NCBI GenBank assembly: GCA_035771175.1
Contig: CM069612.1
Span: 26,332,987-26,396,986 of the forward strand
DNA: 64,000 nucleotides
From: Paratinospora sagittata
Taxonomy: Eukaryota; Streptophyta; Magnoliopsida; Ranunculales; Menispermaceae
Direction of reading: 5' to 3'
Both the position numbers and the translations under genes were made by a program. The notes below the pieces were generated by a model. That model worked only from the letters and a program-made list of their open reading frames with translations, was not told the origin of the DNA and did not search any database. How positions within the stretch are numbered: position 1 is the first letter of the stretch; every line of letters begins with the position of its first letter. Of this stretch, positions 23,675 through 34,800 are shown piece after piece.

Positions 23675-26600
23675 ACAATGTTGAATGAAGGCCCAAGCTA
23701 CCCATTTATTTGCTGGCAAAGTTTACTATTTTCTATTTAATCATCAGTCACCAATCAAAAAGAGAAAGCAATTATCAAAATTTGCTTAAATATTTGGGAA
23801 AATCTTTTCAGCCTAATGCTCATTTGTATCTTGTAAAGTACAGAACTACTGGTCCTCTACTACTTTATCTTAAATACAAATTATACAATATCAATGTTTC
23901 TTATCAAATATTAAAAAAATAAAAGAGAGATTGCTAAATGTATCAAGAACAGATCAGAAACTAATTTTTATAAGTCCTTACGGCACATTGAGGGTATATG
24001 TATATGTGTGTGTGTATTGCTTGATCATTTTCCATATACACTAACATGGATTTTAAGTATTGTAACTTCATTCCTGTAATTCATTAATCTGTTATTGTTG
24101 GGGAAATATTAAATTCAGGTAAGTTGTCTATTTTCTGGTTGGGAGGAGTTCCAAGGGTGAACATTATGGACCCAGAGCTTGTTAGGGAAATTATGACAAA
24201 TAAATCTGGTCACTTTACCATAGTGAGGTCGCACCCACTTGCCAAGTTGATTACAAATGGAATCATAGGCTATGATGGTGACAAATGGGTCAAACGTAGA
24301 AGAATTATCAATCCAGCCTTCCATGTTGAAAAGCTTAAGGTACTTATAATACTCTCATCAATCTTGACTTGATTGTTTCCTTTAATTCAGTTATATATAT
24401 ATATATTCAATTCAAGAACTATTGGAATTTCATCTCTACTTATGCTGATATTATCTTCAACTTAATTATCTTTGGGTTCAGGTGTATGGTTTTACATTAA
24501 AAGGTCTTAGTACTAATGAGGTTATGATCCTAACTTAATTATAGTCTATGTGATGAATTTTTCTATATTCAATGTGGAGCCGTTATTTTGATCTACACAA
24601 TCATAACAATCTTCATCTTGAACCGAATCCAACTATTCATGATCACACATTGCATGATCCATGCATATTAGATTAACTATTGCCATCATCTCAAGGAACA
24701 ACAACTCGATGTGCCATCCATGACCTATGAGCCCCCCCCTTCATGCTTCGCCTTGACGTATAGGTGTGTTCTAACGGAACCATCAACTAATAACACTTGT
24801 TGATGGGCTTGGATCTCTATTGCTATTGATATTATCTTCAACTTAACCAGTACAGGGTTTTAATCTAACAGACCTTGGTACAAATGAATGCGTGTAATTT
24901 AGCATTGCATCATATCATTCCAATACCACCTCATCATCATCATAAACATTTCACACACGCAATACAAACATCATATAATTTCCTAACTAACACACAAATT
25001 ATTTAGTATCTTCCTAGGCATATATCTAAGGAAAATAAAGTGAAGAATATGAATTCATTCCCATCTTAATCGCGAAACTTCAAATTGCTTGAATTCCTCG
25101 CTCTATGATATCAACCTATACACGCAAAATTGTACACAATTTAGTTATTTGATATTATATTATACATATAATATAACCTATTATGATATAATATAAAATC
25201 TATATAGTTAAATGTATGATATGATATAACATAATCTAATATGATAAGTGATATTATATGTTATAATATGGTACAAGACATGAATAATGTGCATGATGTG
25301 TGATATTATGCATGGTGTGATGGCGGCGTTGATGGAGAGAAAAAGGTTGCAGCATTGATATGGAAAAGTTAATGTGATATATAAACACATGCATATAATG
25401 CATGGGCGTCATGACATGAGGTATTCAAATTAAATTAGAGGGGAATAGAAACAAAAGAGAAGAAACATTAACAGGCTAGAAATAAAGATTTTTTTTTTTT
25501 TTTAATAATAGAAATCATGTATGTGCATGGGTTGCAATATGCACAATACGTGATATTTAATTATATGCATGGGGTGAACTTTATGCATTCTGTCTGTGAG
25601 GCATCAAAGTCTGTTGTTTCGATCGACGTAGGTAAAGCTAAAGTAACAGTAGTATTGATGTCATTCGTAGGGCGGCTAGCGGCTAACTCCCCATAAGGTA
25701 ATAAATAAGAACATAGTTCTAATAAAGGGAACTCAAAGATCATATTCTTCTCCAATCTGGGTTTTGCTCAAGTCTCGAATGAATTCAAGGACATATTCAA
25801 AGAAATTGTGAGTGTCGGTAAGAATGGTTTGGAGATTCTGAACTGTTATAGTGACTGAACCTAATAAGATAATAATTAGAAGTAATAAGTAGGCATGAAG
25901 ATATCGCCATTTGATCGCCTATCCACTCAATACGACAAAAGCGCCTTCATAACATTACTGTACGTGCTCAACTTCATTGCCGTACGTTTTTGCCGTTCTG
26001 GTTACAAGTCATCTAAAAATAGATTTTATTAATTTTCTGACTTGGTGAGTCCATTTCAATATAGTGTGTATAAATGTTCTATGTCGTAAATGATAATTTG
26101 TTATTGAATATTTTGTAGTTGATGTTACCGGCATTCTATACTAGCAGCTTTGAGTTAATTAGCAGATGGGAGAAGCTTGCATTCAATGGATCTTGTGAAT
26201 TGGACGTATTCCCCGAGATTCAAATATTAACTAAAGATACAATATCTAGGACAGCGTTTGGCAGTAACTATGAACAAGGTAAAAGAATTTTTCAACTCCA
26301 ATCTGAACAGGTTGAATATCTTCTCCAAGCTTTACAATCTTCTTACATCCCAGGATCAAGGTACACACACAAATTTAACAACTTACAATTAGATGCGTTC
26401 TTTTGTTTTATTTTGTTGATTAATATACTTTAAGGTATATTATGTTCTGTATGATCTGTTCACCAATGGTTTGATGATCAACTACAGGTTTTTGCCCACA
26501 AAAATAAATAGAAGAATGAAGGAGATTAGTAGAGAACTAGGAACTATCATAGTAGATATGATTGAAAAGAAGGAAAAGGCTATAAAACTAGGGGAGGTCC

Positions 26601-27660
26601 AACGTGATGAAGACTTGCTAAGCCTGTTATTGAATTCGAATTTAAAAGAAATTGAAGAAGGTAGAAACCTGAAGGGTGAAGGAATGAGTGTCGATGATAT
26701 CGTAGAAGAATGCAAGTTATTCTACTTTGCAGGAGAAGAAACAACTTCAAGTTTGCTTCTTTGGACAATGATTTTATTAAGCATCCATCAAGAGTGGCAA
26801 GAACGAGCGAGGAAAGAGGTCTTACAAGTTTTTGGAGCAAGCAAACCAGATTTTGATGGGTTAAGTCACCTAAAAGTTGTGAGTACTATTTCTTCATTTT
26901 CTTTTATTTGTTCTATAGAAGGAACTGGGACACTACTTAAAGGCATTGTAGTGGTGTCTAGGCAGGACGGACCATGAGGAACTAGAATTCATGGCCCTAT
27001 CACTGTGTCCTTAATTTAATACTTAGCTTACATATAATATTACCAGTATTATTTCACTTGTACATATTTTCAACGCTTGTTTTCAGGTCATAGTCCACCA
27101 AGTACAGTAGACGCTCTTGAATCATATATTGAATATGTATTTCTATTGAATTTAACAAACTTATTGGTGGGTAGTATGGTGAAAACGTGTATTTGTTATT
27201 AATATTTCTAAATTAATATTGTCTACTACTACAGGTAACCATGATTCTCTATGAAGTTCTTAGACTATACCCGCCTTTTCCTCTCATTACTCGACGCACC
27301 TGCAAAGAAATAAAAGTAGGACAAACCACTCTACCACCAGGAGTACTAGTTGGAGTGCCAGTTCTTCTCATTCATCATGATCGTGATATTTGGGGTGAAG
27401 ATGTTGAAGAATTTAAGCCAGAGAGATTCAAAGAAGGGGTTTCGAAGGTAACAAAGAATCAAGTCTCATTCATACCATTTGGCTGGGGTCCTAAAATATG
27501 TGTTGGCCAAAACTTTGCATTACTAGAAGCAAAGATGGCTCTAACCATGATACTGCAGCGTTTCTCTTTTGAGCTTTCTCCTATGTATGTCCATGCTCCC
27601 CATACAGTCATAACTCTTAAACCTCAATATGGTGCTCAAATCATTGTACACAAAATATAG
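22915..27660 (+). CDS. CYP72A: Cytochrome P450, CYP72A subfamily (gene C)
   Basis: Exons: 22915-23179, 24119-24339, 26119-26360, 26488-26878, 27235-27660; 514 aa, no internal stops, all GT-AG. An ER-membrane mono-oxygenase by family; substrate unknown. Seen: hydrophobic anchor [20 protein letters not shown], basic-aromatic WWKPMK, GPPYR hinge, helix C Trp (WVKRRR), I-helix AGEETT at about 324-329, EVLR for ExxR, PERF, and heme loop [10 protein letters not shown] with Cys462. I chose the ATG at 22915 because the ATG at 22907 is out of frame; three Met codons in a row follow. Intron 2 is 1.8 kb and holds a fragment of LTR-like sequence. Its closest relative in the window is pseudogene A. Confidence 0.92.
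24890..25440. repeat. Degraded LTR fragment in intron 2 of gene C
   Basis: Stretches such as TATCAACCTATACAC followed by a TTGTACA-rich part and repeated ATATAATATGATAT words resemble the middle of the solo LTR in pseudogene A (about 5220-5600). The segment is absent from the rest of pseudogene A's intron 2 outside its LTR. It lacks both LTR ends, so it is probably an old truncated relative. Limits are approximate. Confidence 0.45.
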
Positions 27661-27933
27661 TTTGCGAATGCCCATTGTTACTTATAATGGCCATCTTGGT
27701 TTTTTTTTTTAATAAATGGCCATCGTGTTGTACTAGTTTTATTTGATATCATTTGGAATCTACATTACTCATTGTACCCATTGTGTTGACGAAGCTTGAA
27801 GTTAGAGTACTATTACTGGTTTGTTCTGTCCTTTTTTTTTTTTCATATAAATAAATTAACTAGGGTAAGGCGTTGGTAATGTGTATGGGTAGCAAAAATT
27901 AAATTTAGACATAATTAGGTTCGTATAACATCT

Positions 27934-27968
<35 letters not shown>

Positions 27969-29307
27969 ATATGTATTAACACTATTATTTTATATTTTTA
28001 AAGTCTTACTATAACTTCTACAATGAAGTTTTTTATTTTTATTTTTATTTTTAATTTTTTTGTGAGATACAATAAAGTTGTTGTGTAACCATGTGGTCAC
28101 ATGTTAGAGTCGTAGAAAATGCCTCTTATAAAACAAGGTAATGTTGTTTTCAATAAATCTAAATATAGCCGGACTCTTTTTTACGTCTTGCATAAGTGGG
28201 AGCTTTGACTGTCTTTTTTTATTATAATTTCTACAAATAAATAGTATTTATAAAGAAGAAAAAACATAAACAATAGTACATTGGATTTTATAAATACTCA
28301 CATACATATATTACAAACTTGTGATGGACAAACCAAAATTTAATTTTCGAAATGGATTTTAAGTTGCTTCATGCCATCTTGGTAATATGGGCTTGAGTGT
28401 CGGTTTCAATCCGGCAAAGCGTAGATGGCCCATAAAGCCAGAGGGGTACCTTAAGCAAAAGGATCTTTTGAGATTGTTGTATAGCTAAACTAGGAGTTAT
28501 GAAAAGAAAAATGCTAATTTATTTTTAAAATAAAATAAAACTACATGTGTAACTATTCTTTCACATGGAATCAAAAAAATAAAAATAAAAATAAATCACA
28601 TTTGTTAGATCATTTGTTACATATATTAAGATGTGTGACACACACATTTCCAATAAACATGAATGTGTTAGTTGCCCTTATAGTTATATTTTTTGTAGTT
28701 AGATTAACATTTTCTTTGTTCAAGGAATTAATTGAGATAAAAGATAAACGGCCATTTGGTGAGGTCCTCAAGAACACTTTACTTAATATTAGGTTGGGAG
28801 AGTGGTAGAATACTTAAGGATGTGAGGATTCACTATTAGGGTTGATCCTGTGTTCAAGCCTCCTTACTCTTCAAGACAAAATATTGGGGTAGGGGATTAA
28901 TGGGGGGTGGGGTCTCGATACCCCTAAAGTTTTATCTTCTCAAAAAACAAAAAAAAAAACAAAAGAGGTTGTCAAGAGTATTCTTGGCTATATACGTTGA
29001 TGACAGAGATTGAATCCTTGTTCGAGGAAAATAAATTCTATTTACAAAGTGTTGTGGACCTATGTGCCCTTTATTGCATATTTATATTATTAGCTTATAA
29101 GTTATGTGAGTTTAGAAGCAACTTGTTGTCCAAGGGAGGGAGTCTACTTGCTCCTTATAGGCTGATATATGTATCAGTGGGTTTTTAGTTTTTAGTCTCT
29201 TTTAGGACAGGGTAGGTGATAAATAGTATTTTGTTTGTTGTTAAAGTTGGTATGTTTTATTCGGTTTCTTACTTTTTATATGTCATTTTATGTGATGTTT
29301 TGTATAG
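27661..29307. other. 3' flank of gene C, non-coding
   Basis: No gene is seen. Much of it matches 7090-9760 after pseudogene A, showing that the duplicated unit extends well past the coding region. It carries a (TA)n run near 27932-27962. Confidence 0.6.
28789..28963 (+). repeat. tRNA-type SINE-like repeat (A/C flank copy 2)
   Basis: This is the paralogue of the repeat at 9354-9516: a box A-like GGGAGAGTGGTAGAA, a box B-like GTGTTCAAGCCTCC and an A-rich end (CAAAAAAAAAAACAAAA). It sits at the matching position in the gene C flank, so it was copied with the block and did not insert independently. Confidence 0.5.
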
Positions 29308-29312
29308 ATTAT

Positions 29313-29508
29313 TGTTAGACAATAGGGTTTCTGTAGAGAATTCAAAGATGTGTATTCTCTCTAAAATAAAGGCAATATATAGACAATTACATCCTAAAAT
29401 TAGGTCATAAATTAGGGAAATAAATTGTTTCTCTATTTACATAATCTATTACTTTCTATATAGTTTGTTTCTATATTTATAGAATATATTACTTTCTATA
29501 CGCAGACA
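29313..29508 (-). repeat. 3' LTR of the gene-carrying retrotransposon
   Basis: A 196-bp LTR with TG...CA ends. It lies next to the polypurine-tract complement, which makes it the 3' LTR of a minus-strand element. Confidence 0.88.
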
Positions 29509-29574
29509 CTCCCCCTCAAGTTGGTGCATAGATGTCTATCATGCCCAACTTGTCTATCATTCAATCTTGAAAAA

Positions 29575-29819
29575 AGGTGTGGTTGCAGCCAGGAGTGAAA
29601 CCGTCCGATTTCGGATTTGTCTCGCCTTTCTACGATCAGATTGGATTGCCGGAGTTAGGGCTTTTCGATTACGAGAACTAGTTGCGGAATCTGCAGATTC
29701 AGAGAGACGCGTACTTGATGTCCACGAATTCGTATCCGTACACGGAGATTAAGAGCGTGTATTCGAATTCAAGGATGATTACAGATCGTGTGTCAAAAGG
29801 ATCGGTAATCTGTAAGTAA
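29575..29819 (+). pseudogene. Second captured coding fragment, antisense to the element
   Basis: On the + strand a frame with strongly protein-like composition runs from about 29575 to the TAA at 29817-29819. It reads KVWLQPGVKPSDFGFVSPFY, then IGLPELGLFDYEN, one TAG, then LRNLQIQRDAYLMSTNSYPY and RMITDRVSKG. I do not recognise the family. The opposite strand is full of stops, so the + strand is the likely coding sense. It would be a second host fragment, opposite to the first. It is also possible that this is unusual element sequence. Confidence 0.45.
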
Positions 29820-29888
29820 TGCGCGAGTACGACGGAAAAACCAGTTCCTTTTCACTCTTGCGTGTACGACGATACTGTTTCGGAAGGG

Positions 29889-29964
29889 TTTCGAAGTTTC
29901 GGAGTTTCAGAGTTTCGGAATTTCGAAGTTTCGGAGTTTCGGAGTTTCGGAGTTTCGGAGTTTC
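29889..29964. repeat. 9-bp minisatellite (TTTCGGAGT)n
   Basis: About eight copies of a TTTCGGAGT/TTTCGAAGT unit in tandem, with small changes. It separates the two captured coding pieces within the retrotransposon. Confidence 0.85.
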
Positions 29965-30009
29965 GTTGCAACTGCGATTTCTGCCGCCATTACTAAAAAA
30001 CACTTAAAA

Positions 30010-31576
30010 TGAATCTCCAAGCTTTCGTTCTCGTTTCAATTGCACGCCGCTGGAGACGTTATGCTTCTAGTAGGAACTCGGTTTGCCTGCGGGTTAGGAA
30101 CTCTGAGCTTAGAGTTGGCTCGCATGGATCATTACTTTGCATTATTCTGCACAGATCATCAATCTTCCCTGAAAGTGCTTGATATCTCTTTGCCTGCTTC
30201 CTCATCAACGAAGGGACCTTTGACAGTTCACCTTTGTCAATTCTTTCCAAATTCACTAATTCTTGCTCGAGTAGTTTCAACTTAGAGGGAACTCCTGTTG
30301 ATTCACCATCAACCTTCCAAGGGGATTCCCTTCTTGCCACAAAATGCTTCAATTGATACTGTGACTCGAGGAAATCATACTGCATGTCCTGCTAACCATT
30401 GGTCGTATCCGTCCAGAACTTTCAAGCTAAAGACAATAAATCGCGACTAAAACCATTCTCCGAACCACGAGAAAATGCCATTCCACCTCCATCAGCATCC
30501 CTTTCCACTAAATACTCCTCTTGAACATGATCTAAACCATCTGAAACCCTCATATCACCAAACCTCGAAAAATCTACATGTTGATCACGAAATTCATCAC
30601 TCTCCTCAAGACACCTACCACAGCCTCTTCTGATCTGCGAACCGTAAACTCCATGATCTCCAACCCCCAACTCTTTCTTCACCTCAACCTTCTCAACTGA
30701 TCTAACAGCAAAATCCTCATCATCTTCCTCCGCCGCCTGCCTCGACATGAAGTTAATCATCTCCTCCTTCTCATCAACCTCTCTCTGCAACTTCTCCACA
30801 CACATCCTCAATTCCGCCTCCGATTTCTCCAACTCCTCCATCCTCGCTCTCAAATGCGCGTTTTCTTCAGCTGAAGCATCGATCTGCTGCAACAACTTCT
30901 TCTCCTCTTGTTGCCATCCGTTCCTATGACTCGCGAAGATCTCCACTACTCTCGCATTCGCTTTCGAGTCCTCTTTCCTTCTCGACTTCATCTGTCTTAG
31001 CTGCTCCTCCGCGTGAATTAGCTTCAGAGACAACGCTCTGTTTCGAGATTGAAGAGACGTCACGAACGAGATCGCAGATCTAAGAAGAAACGCCAAAAAC
31101 ACCGCGAAACTGAGGTCGAGATACACTGAAACTGCACGCGATGACGACAGAGACAGAGCTCCTCCATCGTCATTGCTCGAGAAGCGTTTCATAGCTTCTT
31201 CTTCTTCTTCTTCTCGAGCTTCATCAAGAACTTCCGGCGCCGTCAGCTTCGGCACCGGAAGCTGCATCTCATCCCTTTGATCGCAATCAGTATCAACAGA
31301 TTCGTTGACGACCCCGCTAGAATCCTCTTGATCCGACAAAGCTTCGACAACAAGGGCGCTGTCTGATTTTTTGTTCAGAGATAGCGATTTCAAGTGCAAT
31401 TCAGAGGATTCGATAGGGTTATTCGAGTTAGGGTTCTGGTCAGTGGTTCGAAGACTACAACGAGATGAATATGGGATACGAGGATGAACCACCATCCGGA
31501 CATCGAGATCTCTGGCATTATGGACATTGGGATCTCGGGCATTATGAACAGCTTCATCAACGACATCTTCGAGCAA
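30010..31576 (-). pseudogene. Captured host gene: coiled-coil membrane protein fused to element leader
   Basis: A 384-codon frame runs from 31576 to 30422 on the minus strand. Its first 45 or so codons are element leader (with a repeated HNARD segment). From about QNPNSNNPIE on it reads as a plant protein: a Ser/Asp/Glu-rich region, an acidic EEEEEE patch, MKRFSSNDDGG, one hydrophobic segment at about residues 151-172 (VYLDLSFAVFLAFLLRSAIS), and a long coiled coil (about 180-275, with QLRQMKSRRKE and ELEKSEAELRM). After a TGA (30422-30424) the same frame passes a second stop (TAG) 27 nt later and resumes at 30385-30059 (QYDFLESQYQLKHFVARRES; KLLEQELVNLERIDKGELSK), ending in RQTEFLLEAYRLQRRA. 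It resembles plant USO1-like coiled-coil proteins. No introns are evident, which suggests capture from a spliced transcript. The C terminus is missing and two stops break it. Confidence 0.75.
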
Positions 31577-31590
31577 GAGTCGTCGAGACC

Positions 31591-31603
31591 TGCTCTGATA
31601 CTA
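31591..31603 (-). other. Primer-binding site of the gene-carrying retrotransposon
   Basis: Minus-strand TAGTATCAGAGCA directly follows the 5' LTR. It matches the initiator tRNA-Met site of plant copia elements (TGGTATCAGAGC) except for one base. Confidence 0.8.
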
Positions 31604-31800
31604 TGTTAGACAATAGGGTTTCTGTAAAGAATTTAAAGATGCATATTCTTCTCTAAAATAGAGACAATATATAGACAATTACATCCTAAAATTAGGTCAT
31701 AAATTAGGGAAACAAATTGTTTCTATATTTACAGAATCTATTACTTTCTATATAACTTGTTTCTATATTTATAGAATATATTATTTTTTATATGCAGACA
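31604..31800 (-). repeat. 5' LTR of the gene-carrying retrotransposon
   Basis: A 197-bp LTR with TG...CA ends, next to the primer-binding site and followed by the target duplication ATTAT at 31801-31805. Confidence 0.88.
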
Positions 31801-31805
31801 ATTAT

Positions 31806-34800
31806 ACACTTAGTTTATGGTTAATTTTGTAGGTTTTGAAGTGGTTTAGAGGTGACATAAAAGAGTAGAACAAGTGACAAAAGAATGGTGTGAAGAAGCA
31901 AAAGTAAAACGATGCAAAAAGGGGGTGAAAAATGGGTTAGAAAGAGTGCAAAAGTGTAAAAATCAGCAAAGAGGGGCTACAGTGCCCCACCATTCATTCA
32001 TAACGCCCAAAACAATAGCAAGGGCGCCGCAGCAGCCGAACGCCATAACGCGATATAAACTCCTACTTTTTGTTGGATTCTTAACTCTAAATTACATGCA
32101 ATCTTCTCTTACATCCTTCTACTTATAAATACAGGATAAAAAAAAAAAAAAAAAAGATTATGGAGGAGATTACGAAGGAGATCAAAGAAGAATAGAGCGA
32201 AAGGATTGAAGTGAGTGAAGTTGGAGACAAGAGAGCAATTCTTCAAGCTTTGAATTCTAGTTTGTTTTTTTCATGATGATATTCACAATTTTTATTTGTG
32301 TTTATTTCTTTAATATTATGAACTAATTTAGTTGTCAAGAGAATAAATGGATCTTATTCTTGAAACTATGGTTTGATTTTTATTTATTTATTATTAATAG
32401 ATTTTCATGGTTTATTTATATTATCTAGCCCTTAATGCTTTTAATCTAGTGGCCATGGATTAATTGATTTTAGATCTATAATTTGACATTCAAGAGAAGG
32501 AATTTTAGATTGGATTAAAGAAAATATAACTTAGACATATTATAAAATTGTGAGGTTTATAATTATCTTCGAAGTTGTAGAAAAAATCATAGAGCTTAAT
32601 GAATTTATATTATTTTGGTTTTTATCGAGAGGCCGAAATTAAATAATATAAATATGTTCTAACTTGACACTCGAAAAAGAAAGTTAGAGATTTGAGGATT
32701 TTCGACTTATAAACTAAGAGAATAAATTAATAATAATTATCTGTGAAAACCACAGTTGAAAGATATATAGGTGAAGTTGAACAACTAAAATTTTCTCTAT
32801 TGATTCCTCGAGATTTTAATTATTTTCTATTTTATAGTTTTAGTTGGTTTAATTGTTAATTAAATTAATTCTCAATTTTGATTCTCTAAATAAAGTTACG
32901 GTCATTATTGTTGATGGGTTCAATTTCAGATATTACGTAATACCCATAAATTTTGGGTATTTTTTATAATTTAGTAATTTTTAGAAGGTGACCTTGAAAT
33001 TAATTACCAACATATAACCTAGGTGAGAAGATTATAAACTTGTTTTGAGTCCATGTCCATGGTTAAGTCAAAGGCCAAATCCAACATAAATTCAAGATTA
33101 ATATTAATATCAAATCCAAGTCCAAGTCCAAGCTCAATACCTAAAATGTTATAAAACCCAAAGCCCAAGTCCAATATTATGTGAATTATTGGTGGAATTA
33201 TTGTTGAACAAGTAGTCAAAAGTAGGTTACATGTGTAAAGCCATATTTTTTTAGAGTTTTTAATTGAGTGATGAGGATTGAATGAACCTAGCATGAACCA
33301 ACTGTAAATACCCCATCAAATGAGAGGTTTGAGCATCAAGTAGCAAGTTCTCTCTTGAGTGCTCTTGAGTATTTTCCTCTCCTTAGCTCTCTTAAAATTC
33401 TTAGTATGCTTTGTGGCTGCGGTATTAACTGATCTTTCACAACATATAGATCTCATTCCCTTAACACTTATCTACACTCATCCTCCTCTCACTTCTAGCA
33501 TACAAACACAAAGGTGAAGGTCGAGAGCTTGATGTATGGTTAGGTGGAGATCAACACGTACCAAGGAGTATGAATTACACACATACATGTATGAGTGATT
33601 TTTAACTTTTTTCTTTATTCTTATTTGTTTTTAGCATGTTTATGTCTTATCTAATTAGATCCTCGTGATGTATTATTTTGGAGTAAATTTTGCATGCCAA
33701 ATATATATGAGTTGCTTGTGGATGTTCTTGCTCACCATCATATATGTTATAGTCCATATTTCCCCGTAGTGTTTATGCTAATGATTGGATGATTAATTTA
33801 GTAAGGTAATATCATGCTCTTTTGATTATGATAGCAATGTGAATTGAATATTCAGGATTACTTTTAATGGCATAGCATGATGATTATGTTTCCTCGATGA
33901 TTATGGCGAACTAGTATTTTACTCAATAAAATGAGAGTCATTACTTTTGTTATTAAATCTCTCTCTCATATGCTTAATCATATTATTTATTGGAGATTAT
34001 AGTGTTGTGATGTTTACAGGATTTAGGATACCAGGATATTTGATATTCTAGAACGACTTTAATCTCATGATTATGATGGGACTAAAAAAAATATCGAGAC
34101 ATATAGTCTCAAGTGACTTGAAGTTGCGGGAACAATAAGATAGGGTTAAATAATGTCCTTAAACATGTATTCTTATAATTTTTAAGATTATCCTATTAAT
34201 TATAAGAGCATTGAAAAGAAATGATAGACACTCATGCCCTGATGAGGTTATTCAAGCTGGTGGATTAATCTCTTTTGTCCTTGTCACGTAGTGACCCAAG
34301 GGCAGTCGTCCATGTGTTGTATGATGGGACACTTTAATCTGGCTTCGACACCTTAAGGTCATCTAATATCATGAACATGAAAAAAGAGGTGTTAAATACA
34401 TAAAATTGTACACTCTAACTGACATAAAATTGTATTTTCTTCCCTACCCCTTCTCTTTCTCTATGACTATCATTTACTACTGAATTAAATTGTGTGCTTT
34501 AAATTATAAGATTTTGACCCTACTTCTCTATTATATCTCACCTTCTAAATGTAAGAAGAAAAGATGGTTATTGTTTTTGTGCTAAATTATAAATATATTC
34601 TTTAATATTATTATCAAACTTTTCCATGTGCATACATATATATTTTCGTTTGTGCTTGGTATGATTTAGTAAAAGTAAAAAATAATCCCGCATCTCAACT
34701 TTATTATTATCATAATGGAAAATTGCTCTTAAAAGTTTTATTCTTGCCAATCTAAATGACCATTTAACATTAAAATTTGTCTCAGCAACAATTTGGCTAA

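Larger units (their letters stand above)
29313..31800 (-). mobile_element. Non-autonomous LTR retrotransposon carrying host gene sequence
   Basis: This is a complete element with a perfect 5-bp target duplication ATTAT (29308-29312 and 31801-31805). The LTRs are 29313-29508 and 31604-31800, both running TGTTAGACAATAGGG to GCAGACA and differing at about 14 positions plus one indel by eye. On the minus strand, the 5' LTR is followed by TAGTATCAGAGCA (31603-31591), close to the copia primer-binding site TGGTATCAGAGC. The 3' LTR is preceded by a polypurine tract (complement of CTCCCCCTCAAG at 29509-29520). The 2.1-kb interior has no gag, protease, integrase or RT. It holds host-like coding sequence instead, described separately. 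It would need enzymes from a copia relative to have moved. Confidence 0.9.

Noticed and set aside
30422..31576. The 384-codon frame as a normal host gene
   Set aside because: It is enclosed by LTRs, primer site and polypurine tract with a target duplication, begins in element leader, and its continuation is broken by two stops.
32935..34520. A solo LTR starting GTAATACCC
   Set aside because: The sequence style fits a decayed LTR, but I could not find a matching right end or target duplication, so it is mentioned only as part of the interval.
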